DNA from: Reyranella sp.
GTDB lineage: Bacteria > Pseudomonadota > Alphaproteobacteria > Reyranellales > Reyranellaceae
Direction of reading: 5' to 3'
Assembly (NCBI RefSeq): GCF_017305915.1
Contig: NZ_JAFKJN010000011.1
Location: forward strand, 1 to 64,000
DNA: 64,000 nt
The position numbers and the translations under genes are program-made. The number at the start of each line of letters is the position of its first letter. Position 1 is the first letter of the stretch. The notes beneath the pieces are model-generated. The model did no database searches. It was given only the letters and a program-made list of their open reading frames with translations, and had not been told where the DNA came from. This document shows positions 24,752 through 33,014 of this stretch, one piece after another.

Positions 24752-25103
24752 AAGCCTGTGGATAGGTATGCGTGGCGCAGATGCTTTCTGGGCAATGGAA
24801 TGCGGTTTTCGGCCCGATTCCGTGGGAAACGTGAGGTTCCATTGCCCATAATAGGTGTTTGCCCCGTGCTGCTGCAGAGTCACGCGCATGAAAATGCTCG
24901 TGCGGCGCCTGCTGTTGCTTTTCGGCCTACGATGTCGATGGCACCGGTGTTTACTCGTCTCGAAGAAACAAGTGTGTTTTTTTCCGGGGGGCCGGTGTCG
25001 ATGGATTCGTGGACTCGAGGCCTTCGATGCCGATGCCATCGACATCGAAGCGGTCCACACCGGAGTGGACTCTTGTGGACTCCGTGGACTCGTGCTGACC
25101 GGG
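24752..25103. repeat. Repeat-rich intergenic stretch
   Basis: About 350 bases with no convincing gene. It holds a 13-base perfect inverted repeat, CGATGTCGATGGC (24930-24942) and GCCATCGACATCG (25035-25047), a related CCGGTGTCGATGG between them, and four copies of GTGGACTC (25009, 25065, 25075, 25084). A T-tract (GTGTGTTTTTTTCC, about 24973) lies inside. Composition is more AT-rich than the flanks. It might be a relic of a mobile or regulatory element. Confidence 0.5.
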
Positions 25104-26495
25104 TCAGACGGCCATCGCCGGCCGCTTTCCGCGCCAGGGCGTCGCCGTCTCGTAGGCGTGGGCCGCTCGGAACAGCAGCGGCTCGCTGAACGGCTTGCCG
25201 GCGAGCTGGATCGAGACCGGCAGGCCGCCTTCGCCGAAGCCGGTGCAGATGCTGATCGCCGGAAAGCCGGTGACGTTGAACGGCATGGTGAAGGAGGGCT
25301 TCTCCATGTTCACCCACTTCGGCACCTCGGCGATCTTCGGCGCCTCGCCCGGCTGGGAGGCGCTGACAATGATGTCGAGGTCGGCCATCGCATCGGTCAT
25401 CTCGCGGCACAGCACGCGGCGCCGGCGCGTGGCCTGCACGATGTCGGGGCCGCTGACCGTGGCGGCGAGCGAGACGCGGTCGCGGAACAGCTCGCCGTAG
25501 TCCTTGAAGTGCTTGCGCATCCAGGGAGCGTGCAGGGAGAAAGCCTCGGTGACCATCAGCAGGTAGCCGACTGCGTGATAGTCGGCGGCTGGCGACAAGG
25601 TGATGTCGCGCACCTCAGCACCTTCCTTGCGGAAGAAGTCCAGCGCCGTATCGATGCCCTTGCGCGTCGCGTCCGACGCGCGATGGTCGGTCTCGAAGAA
25701 GTGGCGCACCACGCCAATGCGCAGGCCCTTCACGCTCTTGCCGATCTCGGCGGTGAAGTCGGGCACCGGGCGGTCGACGCTGGCCGGGTCTTCCGGATCG
25801 TGGCCGGCCATGCCCTGCAGCAGCAGGGCGCAATCCTCGGACGTCCAGGCCATCGGGCCGGCATGGTCGAGGCTGAAGGCGAGCGGCAGGATGCCGACGC
25901 GGCTCGACAGGCCATAGGTCGGCTTGATGCCGGCGATGCCGCACAGCGCGGCGGGTCCGCGGATCGAGCCGCCGGTGTCCGAGCCGGTGCCGCCCAAGAT
26001 CAGGCCGGCCGCGACGGCCGCGCCGGTGCCCGAGGAGGAGCCGGCGGTGAAATGCTCGGTGTTCCAGGGATTGCGCGCCGGCGGCCAGGGCAGATCGAAG
26101 GAGGGGCCGCCGAAGGCGAACTCGTGGGTCGCGAGCTTACCCAGCACGACGGTGCCGGCATCGGCCCACTTCTTCACCGTATAGGCGTCGCGCGTCGGCA
26201 CGTTGTGCTCGAGCAGCTTGGAATGCGCCGTCGTGCGGATGCCGGCGGTGCAGTAGATGTCCTTGTGCGCGATCGGGATGCCGTCGAGCTTGCCGCGCAG
26301 CGATCCCGACATCTGCCGCGCCTCGGCCGCCTTGGCGTCGGCGAGCGCCCGCTCCTCGGTCACCAGCAGGAATGCGTGCAGTTGCGGATCGAGACGGCGG
26401 ATGCGCTCGAGATGAGTCTTGGCCAGCTCGACCGGCGAGAGCTTCCTGGCCGCGATCTGCTTGGCGGCCTCGGCGATGGTCAGGACCGACATCAC
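25104..26495 (-). CDS. Amidase, GatA/AtzE-like
   Basis: A 463-residue amidase-signature enzyme. With numbering from the second Met, the catalytic Lys77 is in GIPIAHKDIY, the cis-Ser sits in TAGSSSGTG (152-154) and the nucleophile Ser176 in SDTGGSIRGP. The start overlaps the stop of the preceding small gene in an ATGA arrangement. The pairing with an AtzG-like small subunit and overall size suggest a GatA/AtzE-type amidase hydrolysing small amides such as 1-carboxybiuret-like compounds. It is the last gene of the operon that starts with the carboxylesterase. Cytoplasmic; substrate unknown. Confidence 0.92.
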   Translation of the reverse strand: MMSVLTIAEAAKQIAARKLSPVELAKTHLERIRRLDPQLHAFLLVTEERALADAKAAEARQMSGSLRGKLDGIPIAHKDIYCTAGIRTTAHSKLLEHNVPTRDAYTVKKWADAGTVVLGKLATHEFAFGGPSFDLPWPPARNPWNTEHFTAGSSSGTGAAVAAGLILGGTGSDTGGSIRGPAALCGIAGIKPTYGLSSRVGILPLAFSLDHAGPMAWTSEDCALLLQGMAGHDPEDPASVDRPVPDFTAEIGKSVKGLRIGVVRHFFETDHRASDATRKGIDTALDFFRKEGAEVRDITLSPAADYHAVGYLLMVTEAFSLHAPWMRKHFKDYGELFRDRVSLAATVSGPDIVQATRRRRVLCREMTDAMADLDIIVSASQPGEAPKIAEVPKWVNMEKPSFTMPFNVTGFPAISICTGFGEGGLPVSIQLAGKPFSEPLLFRAAHAYETATPWRGKRPAMAV

Positions 26496-26677
26496 TTCTG
26501 CTCGACGTCGAAGATGAGGGCGGGCTCGGCCTCGCGCGGTAGCGGCTCGTTCACGCGCGCCAGCATGCGCTGGAAGATCTCGGCGCCGGGCAGGAGCTCG
26601 CGGAGCTGCTCAGGGGAGTGCGGCAGGCCGGCGCGCGCCAGCATGGCCTTGAGTTCGGCTTCGTCGATCGTGCTCAT
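26492..26677 (-). CDS. AtzG/GatC-like small amidase subunit
   Basis: A 61-residue protein, MSTIDEAELKAMLARAGLPH to LPREAEPALIFDVEQK. It looks like the small partner subunits (GatC, or AtzG of cyanuric-acid catabolism, sometimes labelled DUF4089) which brace the amidase. The gene lies directly upstream of the amidase with an ATGA overlap, as expected for a heteromeric pair. The resemblance is in length, position and a helical-then-extended layout rather than in catalytic residues. Confidence 0.72.
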   Translation of the reverse strand: MSTIDEAELKAMLARAGLPHSPEQLRELLPGAEIFQRMLARVNEPLPREAEPALIFDVEQK

Positions 26678-26681
26678 GGGG

Positions 26682-28043
26682 TCACCGTTGCAATTCCTGG
26701 GCCGCGGCGCGGCCGCGATAGGCCGCATCGCGGGCCATCTCGGCGCACAGGCCGGTATAGGCGGTCGGGTCCAGCAGCTTCTTGATCGCCGCCGGTTTCA
26801 TGTGCGCGGTCACGCGCTTGTCGGCAGCGAGCAGGTCGCCGAACGACTTGCCCTCGACGAAGGCGGCTTGGGCGGCGTCGTAGACCACGTCGTGCGCGTG
26901 CTGGCGGCCGATCGCGGCGCCGAGCTCGAGCATCACCGCCTCGGCCATGATCAGGCCGCCGCCGAGATCGAGATTGGCGCGCATGCGCGCAGGATCGACC
27001 TTGAGCCCGCGCGTGATCTCGCCCAGCCGGGACAGCACGTCGCCCATGGCGATGCAGGCGCGCGCCTCGGCGCTGTCCGACATCAGGCTGGTCGTGCGAT
27101 CGGCCTCGTGCTCGGTGGTCATCGCCTCGAGCGCAAATGGCACGAGGCTGCGGACCTCGGCCGCGGCAGCAATCACGTCCTGGCAGAGCTTGGGGTTGCG
27201 CTTCTGCGGCATGGTCGAGCTGCCGACGGTGCCGGGCGGCACCGGCTCCTCGACCTCGCCAAACTCGGTCTTCATCAGGGTATAGACCTCGCGGCCGATC
27301 TTGCCGCAAGTCGCGGCGAGCAGGCCGAGGATGCAGATGTTCTCGGCGAGATGATCGCCCAGCGCGCGCGAGGGCACCCGCATCGAGCCGAAGCCGAGCA
27401 GCCGGCCGATCGCTTCCTGCACCGGCGGGCCGTTCTTGCCGAGCGAGGCGAAGGTGCCGGCGCCTCCGCCCAGCATGGCGACGAACAGGCGCGGCCGCGC
27501 CTCGCGCAGGCGGTCGGCGTGGCGCATCAGCTCGTCGATCCAGACCGCGACCTTGTAGCCGAAGGTCGCCGGCACCGCGTGCTGGCCGTGCGTGCGGCCG
27601 GCCATCGGCATGTCGGCGGTGCGCTCGGCCAGATCGGCCATCGCCGACAGGATCTCGCCGAGCTGCCTGAAGAAGATCGCGTGCGCCTGGCGCAGGACCA
27701 GGAGGTCGCCGGTCTGGGTGATGTTCTGGGTGGTGGCGCCCCAATGGACCCAGCCGCCGTGCGGCTCGCCGACCACGCGGGAGAGCTCCCACACGAGAGG
27801 CACGAGCGTGTGCCCGGTGCGGGCGAAGCCTTCGTCGATGCGCGCGCGGTCGATCAGCTCGAGCTTCGACTTGGCGGCGATCGCCTCGGCGGCTTCGGCC
27901 GGGATGATGCCGAGCTGCGCCTGGGCGCGCGCCAGCGCCGCCTCGACATCGAGCCAGGCCTGCCAGCGATTCTCCTGGCGATAAAGAGCGCGCAAACCCG
28001 GGTCGGAGACTCGGGTCGCGGTGGGAAGCGTGTCGCCGGGCAT
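26682..28043 (-). CDS. Aspartase/fumarase superfamily lyase (adenylosuccinate-lyase-like)
   Basis: A 453-residue lyase. The superfamily signature GSSTMPQKRNP is at 274-284, with a TGDLLVLRQAHAIFF-type helix and a conserved GRTHGQHAVPATFG (149-162) holding the His-containing active-site region. This fits adenylosuccinate lyase or 3-carboxy-muconate cycloisomerase-like enzymes, which eliminate fumarate or cycloisomerise dicarboxylates. Length is normal. The ATG at 28043 overlaps the upstream carboxylesterase stop. In this operon a degradative elimination is more likely than purine biosynthesis, but this is inference. Confidence 0.9.
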   Translation of the reverse strand: MPGDTLPTATRVSDPGLRALYRQENRWQAWLDVEAALARAQAQLGIIPAEAAEAIAAKSKLELIDRARIDEGFARTGHTLVPLVWELSRVVGEPHGGWVHWGATTQNITQTGDLLVLRQAHAIFFRQLGEILSAMADLAERTADMPMAGRTHGQHAVPATFGYKVAVWIDELMRHADRLREARPRLFVAMLGGGAGTFASLGKNGPPVQEAIGRLLGFGSMRVPSRALGDHLAENICILGLLAATCGKIGREVYTLMKTEFGEVEEPVPPGTVGSSTMPQKRNPKLCQDVIAAAAEVRSLVPFALEAMTTEHEADRTTSLMSDSAEARACIAMGDVLSRLGEITRGLKVDPARMRANLDLGGGLIMAEAVMLELGAAIGRQHAHDVVYDAAQAAFVEGKSFGDLLAADKRVTAHMKPAAIKKLLDPTAYTGLCAEMARDAAYRGRAAAQELQR

Positions 28044-29548
28044 CAGGCCGTCGCCACTGTCGTCCAGAGCGGCCGCACGTCCTTGTCGGGATCGTCGATG
28101 GTCTTGGAGTCGTCGTTGAAGACCATCGTGGTGCGCCTGTCGGCGGTGTACGGCGCCCAGTCGGCCTTGCCGGTACGCGCGAAGGTGGCCCAGGTCTTCG
28201 ACACCTTGTCGGCCAGCGCCTGCGCGCCGGGCTTGTGATGCCGTTCGCCGATGACCTTGAGCGTGTCGAACACAAAAGGCACCTCGATCGAATGGCAGGA
28301 CTTGAGCTTGCCGTCGAAGGCGGGCGTCTCCCAGGCGAACTCGTACATCCACACCGGCGCCTTGGCACGGGCCGCCTTGCGCTCCGCCAGCAGGGTGCCG
28401 CGCACGCCGAAGTTGGAGGCGGTCGTCGCGGTGATGAAGCGCTCGGCGGCATTGGCCTTCGGGCTGCAGCAGGAATAGTAGGCGAGGATCGGATCGGCGG
28501 CGCCTCCGGCAATCGCCTCGATGCGCTTGTGCAGCTCGGCGTCGGTGAGCGCGCGGTTCCAGATCGCGTCGTCGGGCGCCATGAAGATCGCGGATTCGTC
28601 CTTGGTGCCGCCGACCATCACCGGGATGTCGTCCGACACGGGCGTCGCCGGCTCGAACGGCTGCGCCGGCAGCACCGTGCCGTCGATCACCGGGCCGAAA
28701 TTGTAGCGGTCGAGCAGGGGGTAGCGCGGCTTGGGCAGGGTCTTCTGCGCCGGCGCGATCACCTTGGAGAGCTCGGCGGCGGGTAGCGCCTGCAGCGTGT
28801 CGAGCTGGTCCTTGCCGAGGCCGAGCTGCTTCAGGACGGCGTCGGCGAGCTGCGCGGTGCGCTCGCGTTCGGCGAAGCGCACGCTCGAGCCGCTCTGCAC
28901 GATGGCCTTGTGGAACAGGCCCTTGGCCTGCGGCATCGCGAGCAGGGCGCAGACTTTTCCGCCGCCGCCCGACTGGCCGAAGATCGTGACGTTGGCCGGA
29001 TCGCCGCCGAAGCGTGCCGCGTGGTCGCGCACCCATTCGAGCGCGCCGACATTGCCCGACCGGGCGAAGCGCTCGCCGCCCAGCGACGACAGATCGAGAT
29101 GGCCGAAGATGTTGAGGCGATGGTTGACCGCGACCACGACCGCGTCGTTGCGGGCGGCGAGCCGGGTGCCGTCGTAGCGCGGCGAGTTGGCCGAGCCGTA
29201 GGAGAAGGCGCCGCCATGCAGCCAGACCATCACCGGCCGCTTGGCGTTGTCGAGGCCGGGCGTCCAGACATGCAGGGTCAGGCAATCCTCGCCGACCGGC
29301 AGGGTGTCGATCGCGCCCCACACGGTCGCGAGCTCGGGGCGCTGAGCGGCGGCTGCGGCCTGCGGCGAGCGGCCGGCGTAGGCGATGCAGTCGCGCACGC
29401 CGTTCCACGGCGCCGCCTTCTTGGGCGGCATGAAGCGGTTGGCGGCGGCGGTCGAGGCTCCGTAGGGGATGCCCTTGAAGACGTGGACGCCGTCCGACGT
29501 CACGCCCGAGACTTTGCCCGAGTCCGTATCGACCACATTCGCGGCCAT
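28043..29548 (-). CDS. Type-B carboxylesterase
   Basis: A 501-residue carboxylesterase. It has the N-terminal VHVFKGIPYGASTAAANRFM, the GEDCLTLHVWTPG box (86-98), the oxyanion loop HGGAF (111-115) and the nucleophile elbow FGQSGGGGK (Ser193). This is the type-B esterase/lipase family, which hydrolyses ester (or carbamate) bonds. No signal peptide, so cytoplasmic. It is the first gene of the operon 29,548 to 25,104 and hence probably acts first, releasing an acid or alcohol for the lyase and amidase. A hairpin overlaps its ribosome-binding site. Confidence 0.93.
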   Translation of the reverse strand: MAANVVDTDSGKVSGVTSDGVHVFKGIPYGASTAAANRFMPPKKAAPWNGVRDCIAYAGRSPQAAAAAQRPELATVWGAIDTLPVGEDCLTLHVWTPGLDNAKRPVMVWLHGGAFSYGSANSPRYDGTRLAARNDAVVVAVNHRLNIFGHLDLSSLGGERFARSGNVGALEWVRDHAARFGGDPANVTIFGQSGGGGKVCALLAMPQAKGLFHKAIVQSGSSVRFAERERTAQLADAVLKQLGLGKDQLDTLQALPAAELSKVIAPAQKTLPKPRYPLLDRYNFGPVIDGTVLPAQPFEPATPVSDDIPVMVGGTKDESAIFMAPDDAIWNRALTDAELHKRIEAIAGGAADPILAYYSCCSPKANAAERFITATTASNFGVRGTLLAERKAARAKAPVWMYEFAWETPAFDGKLKSCHSIEVPFVFDTLKVIGERHHKPGAQALADKVSKTWATFARTGKADWAPYTADRRTTMVFNDDSKTIDDPDKDVRPLWTTVATA

Positions 29549-29554
29549 CGCGCT

Positions 29555-29578
29555 CCTCCCCTCGTTTCCGGGGGGAGG
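29555..29578 (-). promoter_or_regulatory. Hairpin covering the carboxylesterase ribosome-binding site
   Basis: On the minus strand CCTCCCC (29578-29572) pairs with GGGGAGG (29561-29555), a 7 bp stem with a 10-base loop. GGGGAGG is the Shine-Dalgarno sequence, 6 bases before the ATG at 29548. Folding of this stem would hide the site, so translation of the esterase may be controlled by structure. Confidence 0.4.
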
Positions 29579-29605
29579 CTGCGCGGGATGGCGATGAAGG
29601 TCAAC

Positions 29606-30481
29606 TCAACGAGGCAGGACCTTTCGGTAGAGGTGCCATGTCGCATGGCCCAGCACCGGGAAGACGATCGCCAGGCCCAGCAGCAGCGGGATCGAGCCCA
29701 GCAGCAGCAGGCCTGCGATGATCAGGCCCCACAGCGTCATCGGCCCGGGATTGGCACGCACCACCTCGATCGAGGTCGCGATCGCGGTGCCCATGCCGAC
29801 GTCGCGATCGAGCAGCAGCGGGAACGACACCACGCTCAGCACCAGCACCGCCAGGGCGAACACGAAGCCGACGGCGATGCCGATGATGGTCATGGTCCAG
29901 CCGGCGCGGGTGGTCAGCACATCGTCGGCAAAGGCCGCCAGGGAGACCGGCGGCTCGGGACCCAGGGTCAGCAGCCAGATGATGTGCGCGGTGCCCAGCC
30001 ACAGCACGAACAGCGCCAGCAGCAGGAGACCGAGCCCCATGATCGAGCCCAGCGCCGGCGATTGCGCCACGCCGAAGGCATCGCCCCAGCCTTCGGCGCG
30101 GCCGGCCTCGCGGCGACGGCTCATCTCGTACAGGCCGACGGCGAAGAACGGCGCGATCAGCGCGAAGCCCGAGGCCAGCGGAAAGAGCAGGGGCACCATG
30201 CCGTAGCCCCAGATCAGCCGCGACAGCACCAGGCCGACGATCGGATAGAGCAGGCAGAGGAAGATCACGTCGGTGCGGTAGGCGCCGAAATCCTCGAAGC
30301 CCTGGCGCAGCACCTCCTTGAGGTCGGCCGTGCCGATGCGGCGCACCCTGGGCACGGAGCGGTCGCGGCCTTCCCATGCGCCTTCGATGGTGTGGCCGGC
30401 CGAATTCAGCGCGCGGCCGGTCTGCTTCAGCGAATCCCATCCCCATTCGATTGGGTTGCGAATGTGTTGATGCATGGCCAT
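29606..30481 (-). CDS. DUF2189 membrane protein
   Basis: A 291-residue membrane protein. It begins MAMHQHIRNPIEWGWDSLKQ, then RVRRIGTADLKEVLRQGFEDF and an EDFGAYRTDVIFLCLLYPIV first helix, the family start of DUF2189. About six hydrophobic helices follow (for example SIMGLGLLLLALFVLWLG and MTIIGIAVGFVFALAVLVL). No function is established for DUF2189; it is predicted to be in the inner membrane. GAAGGAG precedes the ATG. It is divergent from the MFS gene at 30681. Confidence 0.88.
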   Translation of the reverse strand: MAMHQHIRNPIEWGWDSLKQTGRALNSAGHTIEGAWEGRDRSVPRVRRIGTADLKEVLRQGFEDFGAYRTDVIFLCLLYPIVGLVLSRLIWGYGMVPLLFPLASGFALIAPFFAVGLYEMSRRREAGRAEGWGDAFGVAQSPALGSIMGLGLLLLALFVLWLGTAHIIWLLTLGPEPPVSLAAFADDVLTTRAGWTMTIIGIAVGFVFALAVLVLSVVSFPLLLDRDVGMGTAIATSIEVVRANPGPMTLWGLIIAGLLLLGSIPLLLGLAIVFPVLGHATWHLYRKVLPR

Positions 30482-30680
30482 GGGGGTCTCCTTCAGCACT
30501 CGAAGGGGCCGCGGGCCGCGTGGCTTGACCTTGATAGTCCGGTCGCAAGTCACGAAGAACCGCGAACCACCACGGGCAGTACTTTACGCCTTTCAACCCC
30601 GGAAGTCCGCGCAAAGATTTGGTTCGCGCCAGGCAACCATGTGGCGCATCCTTGCACAGCCCGGCCCCGGGGAGAGGCTC

Positions 30681-31946
30681 ATGCAAGCGGACAAGACACG
30701 GACGGTGATCGCGGCCGGCGCGATCGGCAACGTGCTGGAATGGTACGACTTCGCGATCTACGGCTACTTCGCAACCGCGATCGGCCGCACCTTCTTTCCC
30801 AGGGAAGATCCCGTCGCCCAGGTGCTGTCGGCCTTCGGCATCTTCGCCGTCGGCTTCCTGATGCGACCGGTGGGCGGCGCGCTGGTCGGCTATATCGGCG
30901 ACAGGCTCGGCCGCCGCGCGGCGCTCACCTTCTCGGTCACCGCCATGGCGATCCCGACCTTCCTGGTCGGCATCCTGCCCGGCTATCAGGTGCTGGGCAT
31001 GGCGGCGCCCTTCCTGCTGACCCTGCTGCGCATGATCCAGGGCCTGTCGGTCGGCGGCGAATACACCACCTCGATCGTCTTCATGGTCGAGCACGCGCCC
31101 GCCAACCGTCGCGGCATGATCGGGGCCATGGGCTGCTGCGGCGCGGTCGGCGGCATCCTGCTGGGCTCGGCGACCGGCGCGCTGCTGAGCGCGATCCTGC
31201 CGGCCGAGAACATGCAGGCCTGGGGCTGGCGCATTCCCTTCCTGCTCGGCCTGGCGGTCGGGCTGGCCGGCTTCTTCCTGCGCCGCCATCTCGCCGAAGG
31301 CGCGATCCCGCGGGCGGCCGGTCACTCGCCGCTCAAGGAGACGGTGCGCAACCACGGCGGGCTGCTGGTGCGGCTGGCCGGCCTGTCGGCCTTCAACGCC
31401 GTCGGCTTCTACCTGCTGTTCGTCTACATCGTGAGCTGGCTGCAGCTCGCCGACGGCATCGCGCCGGCGCATGCGCTGGAGATCAACTCGCTCAGCATGC
31501 TGGTGCTGCTGCCTTGCATGATCGTCATGGGCGCGCTGTCGGACCGGCTGGGCCGCAAGCCGCTGCTGCTCGCGGCGACGGCGATCGCCTTCCTGTCGGC
31601 GGTGCCGCTGTTCATGCTGATGCAGCACGACCAGCGGCTCTACGTCCAGATCGGCCAGCTCGGCTTCGTGCTCTCGGTCGGCATGTTCCTCGGCACCCAG
31701 CCGACGCTGATGGTCGAGGAAGTGCCCGCCGCTGTCCGCTGCACGGCGATCGCGCTCGGATACAACGTCACGCTGGGCGTGGTCGGCGGCCTCAGCCCGC
31801 TGGTGGCGACCTGGCTGGTCGAGCGCACTGCCGACCAGACGGCGCCGGCCTTCATGATCATGGCCGCCGCCGCGGTCTCTTTCCTCGCGGTGCTGGGCTT
31901 CCGCGAGGGCAGTCGTTCGCCGCTGGCCGCCGTCAACCCAGCGTGA
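30681..31946 (+). CDS. MFS transporter, metabolite:H+ symporter (MHS) type
   Basis: A 421-residue protein with about 12 helices. It has the MHS-family N-terminus GAIGNVLEWYDFAIYGYFAT, the loop 2-3 motif GYIGDRLGRRAALTFSVTAM, and the LLRMIQGLSVGGEYTTSIVF segment near residue 120. These mark ProP/ShiA/KgtP-like carriers that take up osmolytes, shikimate or dicarboxylic acids with protons. Length is slightly short of ProP. The ATG at 30681 follows GGGGAGAGG. It likely imports the acid used by a nearby catabolic unit. Substrate not deducible. Confidence 0.92.
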   Translation: MQADKTRTVIAAGAIGNVLEWYDFAIYGYFATAIGRTFFPREDPVAQVLSAFGIFAVGFLMRPVGGALVGYIGDRLGRRAALTFSVTAMAIPTFLVGILPGYQVLGMAAPFLLTLLRMIQGLSVGGEYTTSIVFMVEHAPANRRGMIGAMGCCGAVGGILLGSATGALLSAILPAENMQAWGWRIPFLLGLAVGLAGFFLRRHLAEGAIPRAAGHSPLKETVRNHGGLLVRLAGLSAFNAVGFYLLFVYIVSWLQLADGIAPAHALEINSLSMLVLLPCMIVMGALSDRLGRKPLLLAATAIAFLSAVPLFMLMQHDQRLYVQIGQLGFVLSVGMFLGTQPTLMVEEVPAAVRCTAIALGYNVTLGVVGGLSPLVATWLVERTADQTAPAFMIMAAAAVSFLAVLGFREGSRSPLAAVNPA

Positions 31947-32045
31947 TGTCGGCGCCCGACGGATCGAGCCGCTGCTTCACCTGGGCGTCGGTGCATGGGC
32001 ACAGCAAGTGCTGCGCCCGCTACGCTACGCCTGAGGATACGCACT

Positions 32046-33014
32046 CTAGATCTTGCCCCACATCTCCTCGACGACCCAGAGCGGGGCCTCGCCGCGTGCG
32101 ACGCGCTGGACGTTGTCGAAGCCGTTGCGCAGGCGGGTGATGTTGCTCTCCCAGGTCGGGCCGGCGAGATGCGCGGTCAGGATGACGTTGTCGAGCTTGA
32201 GCAGCGGATTGTCCGGCGGCGTCGGCTCCTCGTCGAACACGTCGAGGCCGGCGCCGAACAGGTTGTTCTTGGACAGCGCTTCGGTCATCGCCTTCTCGTC
32301 GATCACCGGCCCGCGCGAGGTGTTCACGATGATCGCCGACTTCTTCATCGCGGCGAGCTCCTGCTTGCCGATCATGCCGCGGGTCGAATCGTTCAGCGGC
32401 ACGTGCAGCGACAGGATGTCGGCGTGGCGCAGGATCTCGGGCAGCAGCCGGAAGCGCACGCCGAGCGCGTCCTCCTGCTCCTCCTTGAGCCGGGCGATGT
32501 CGTAGTAATGCACGTGCATGCCGAACGCCTGGGCGAGACGCGCCACCTTCTTGCCGATGGTGCCGAGGCCGACGATGCCCAGCACCTTGTTGCGCACCTC
32601 GTGGACGGTCGGCGGCGAATTGCCGTGCCAGCGGCCGGCGGTGACGTTGGTGTGCTGCGTGATCAGACGCCGCGACACCGACAGCATCAGCAGCATGGCG
32701 TGCTCCGACACCGCCACCGAGTTGGCGCCGCCGTTGTTGCACATCGGCACCTTGGCCTTGATCGCCGCCGGGATGTCGGCGCGGTCGTAGCCGGCGCTCA
32801 GGAGCTGGATCAGCTTCAGCCTGGGCGCGTCCTTGAAAAGCTGCGGGTTCACGTATTGCTGCACGAAGCCCACGAAGTAGTCGGCGCCGGGGAGGGCGGC
32901 CTTCTGCTCCGGCGAGTTGTGCAGCGCCTTGACGATCTCGAAACCCTTGGGGGCGAGGTCGTCGACCATGGAAATGGTGTCCTTGGGTCCGACGACGAGT
33001 ACGCGTTCAACCAT
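32046..33014 (-). CDS. D-2-hydroxyacid dehydrogenase family (NAD-dependent)
   Basis: A 322-residue dehydrogenase. The NAD-binding motif is VLGIVGLGTIGKKVARLA (GxGxxG), and the catalytic triad is seen in IIVNTSRGPVID (Arg), AGLDVFDEEP (Glu) and VILTAHLAG (His). This is the phosphoglycerate/glyoxylate-reductase-like family. The start at 33014 overlaps the MetE-like stop by one base, giving one operon with the MetE-like and NHL genes (34,057 to 32,046). Physiologically it may reduce a 2-keto acid made by the neighbours. An upstream in-frame start at 33092 lies inside the previous gene and is unlikely. Confidence 0.92.
   Translation of the reverse strand: MVERVLVVGPKDTISMVDDLAPKGFEIVKALHNSPEQKAALPGADYFVGFVQQYVNPQLFKDAPRLKLIQLLSAGYDRADIPAAIKAKVPMCNNGGANSVAVSEHAMLLMLSVSRRLITQHTNVTAGRWHGNSPPTVHEVRNKVLGIVGLGTIGKKVARLAQAFGMHVHYYDIARLKEEQEDALGVRFRLLPEILRHADILSLHVPLNDSTRGMIGKQELAAMKKSAIIVNTSRGPVIDEKAMTEALSKNNLFGAGLDVFDEEPTPPDNPLLKLDNVILTAHLAGPTWESNITRLRNGFDNVQRVARGEAPLWVVEEMWGKI

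Noticed and set aside
24640..25060. A minus-strand frame of about 138 residues at the repeat cluster
   Set aside because: It is His/Arg/Ser-rich, has no motif and overlaps the DUF2786 gene end; it is probably a shadow of the repeats.
24855..28238. Very long + strand open frame of about 1,127 codons
   Set aside because: It lies opposite the amidase, lyase and esterase genes, whose proteins have strong family motifs. The long frame is Arg/Ala/His/Gly-rich with no motifs and arises from GC-rich codon bias.
28910..32140. Another + strand frame of about 1,076 codons
   Set aside because: It covers the DUF2189, esterase and MFS genes in other frames, with low-complexity Arg/Gln/His/Asp composition. 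It is a shadow.
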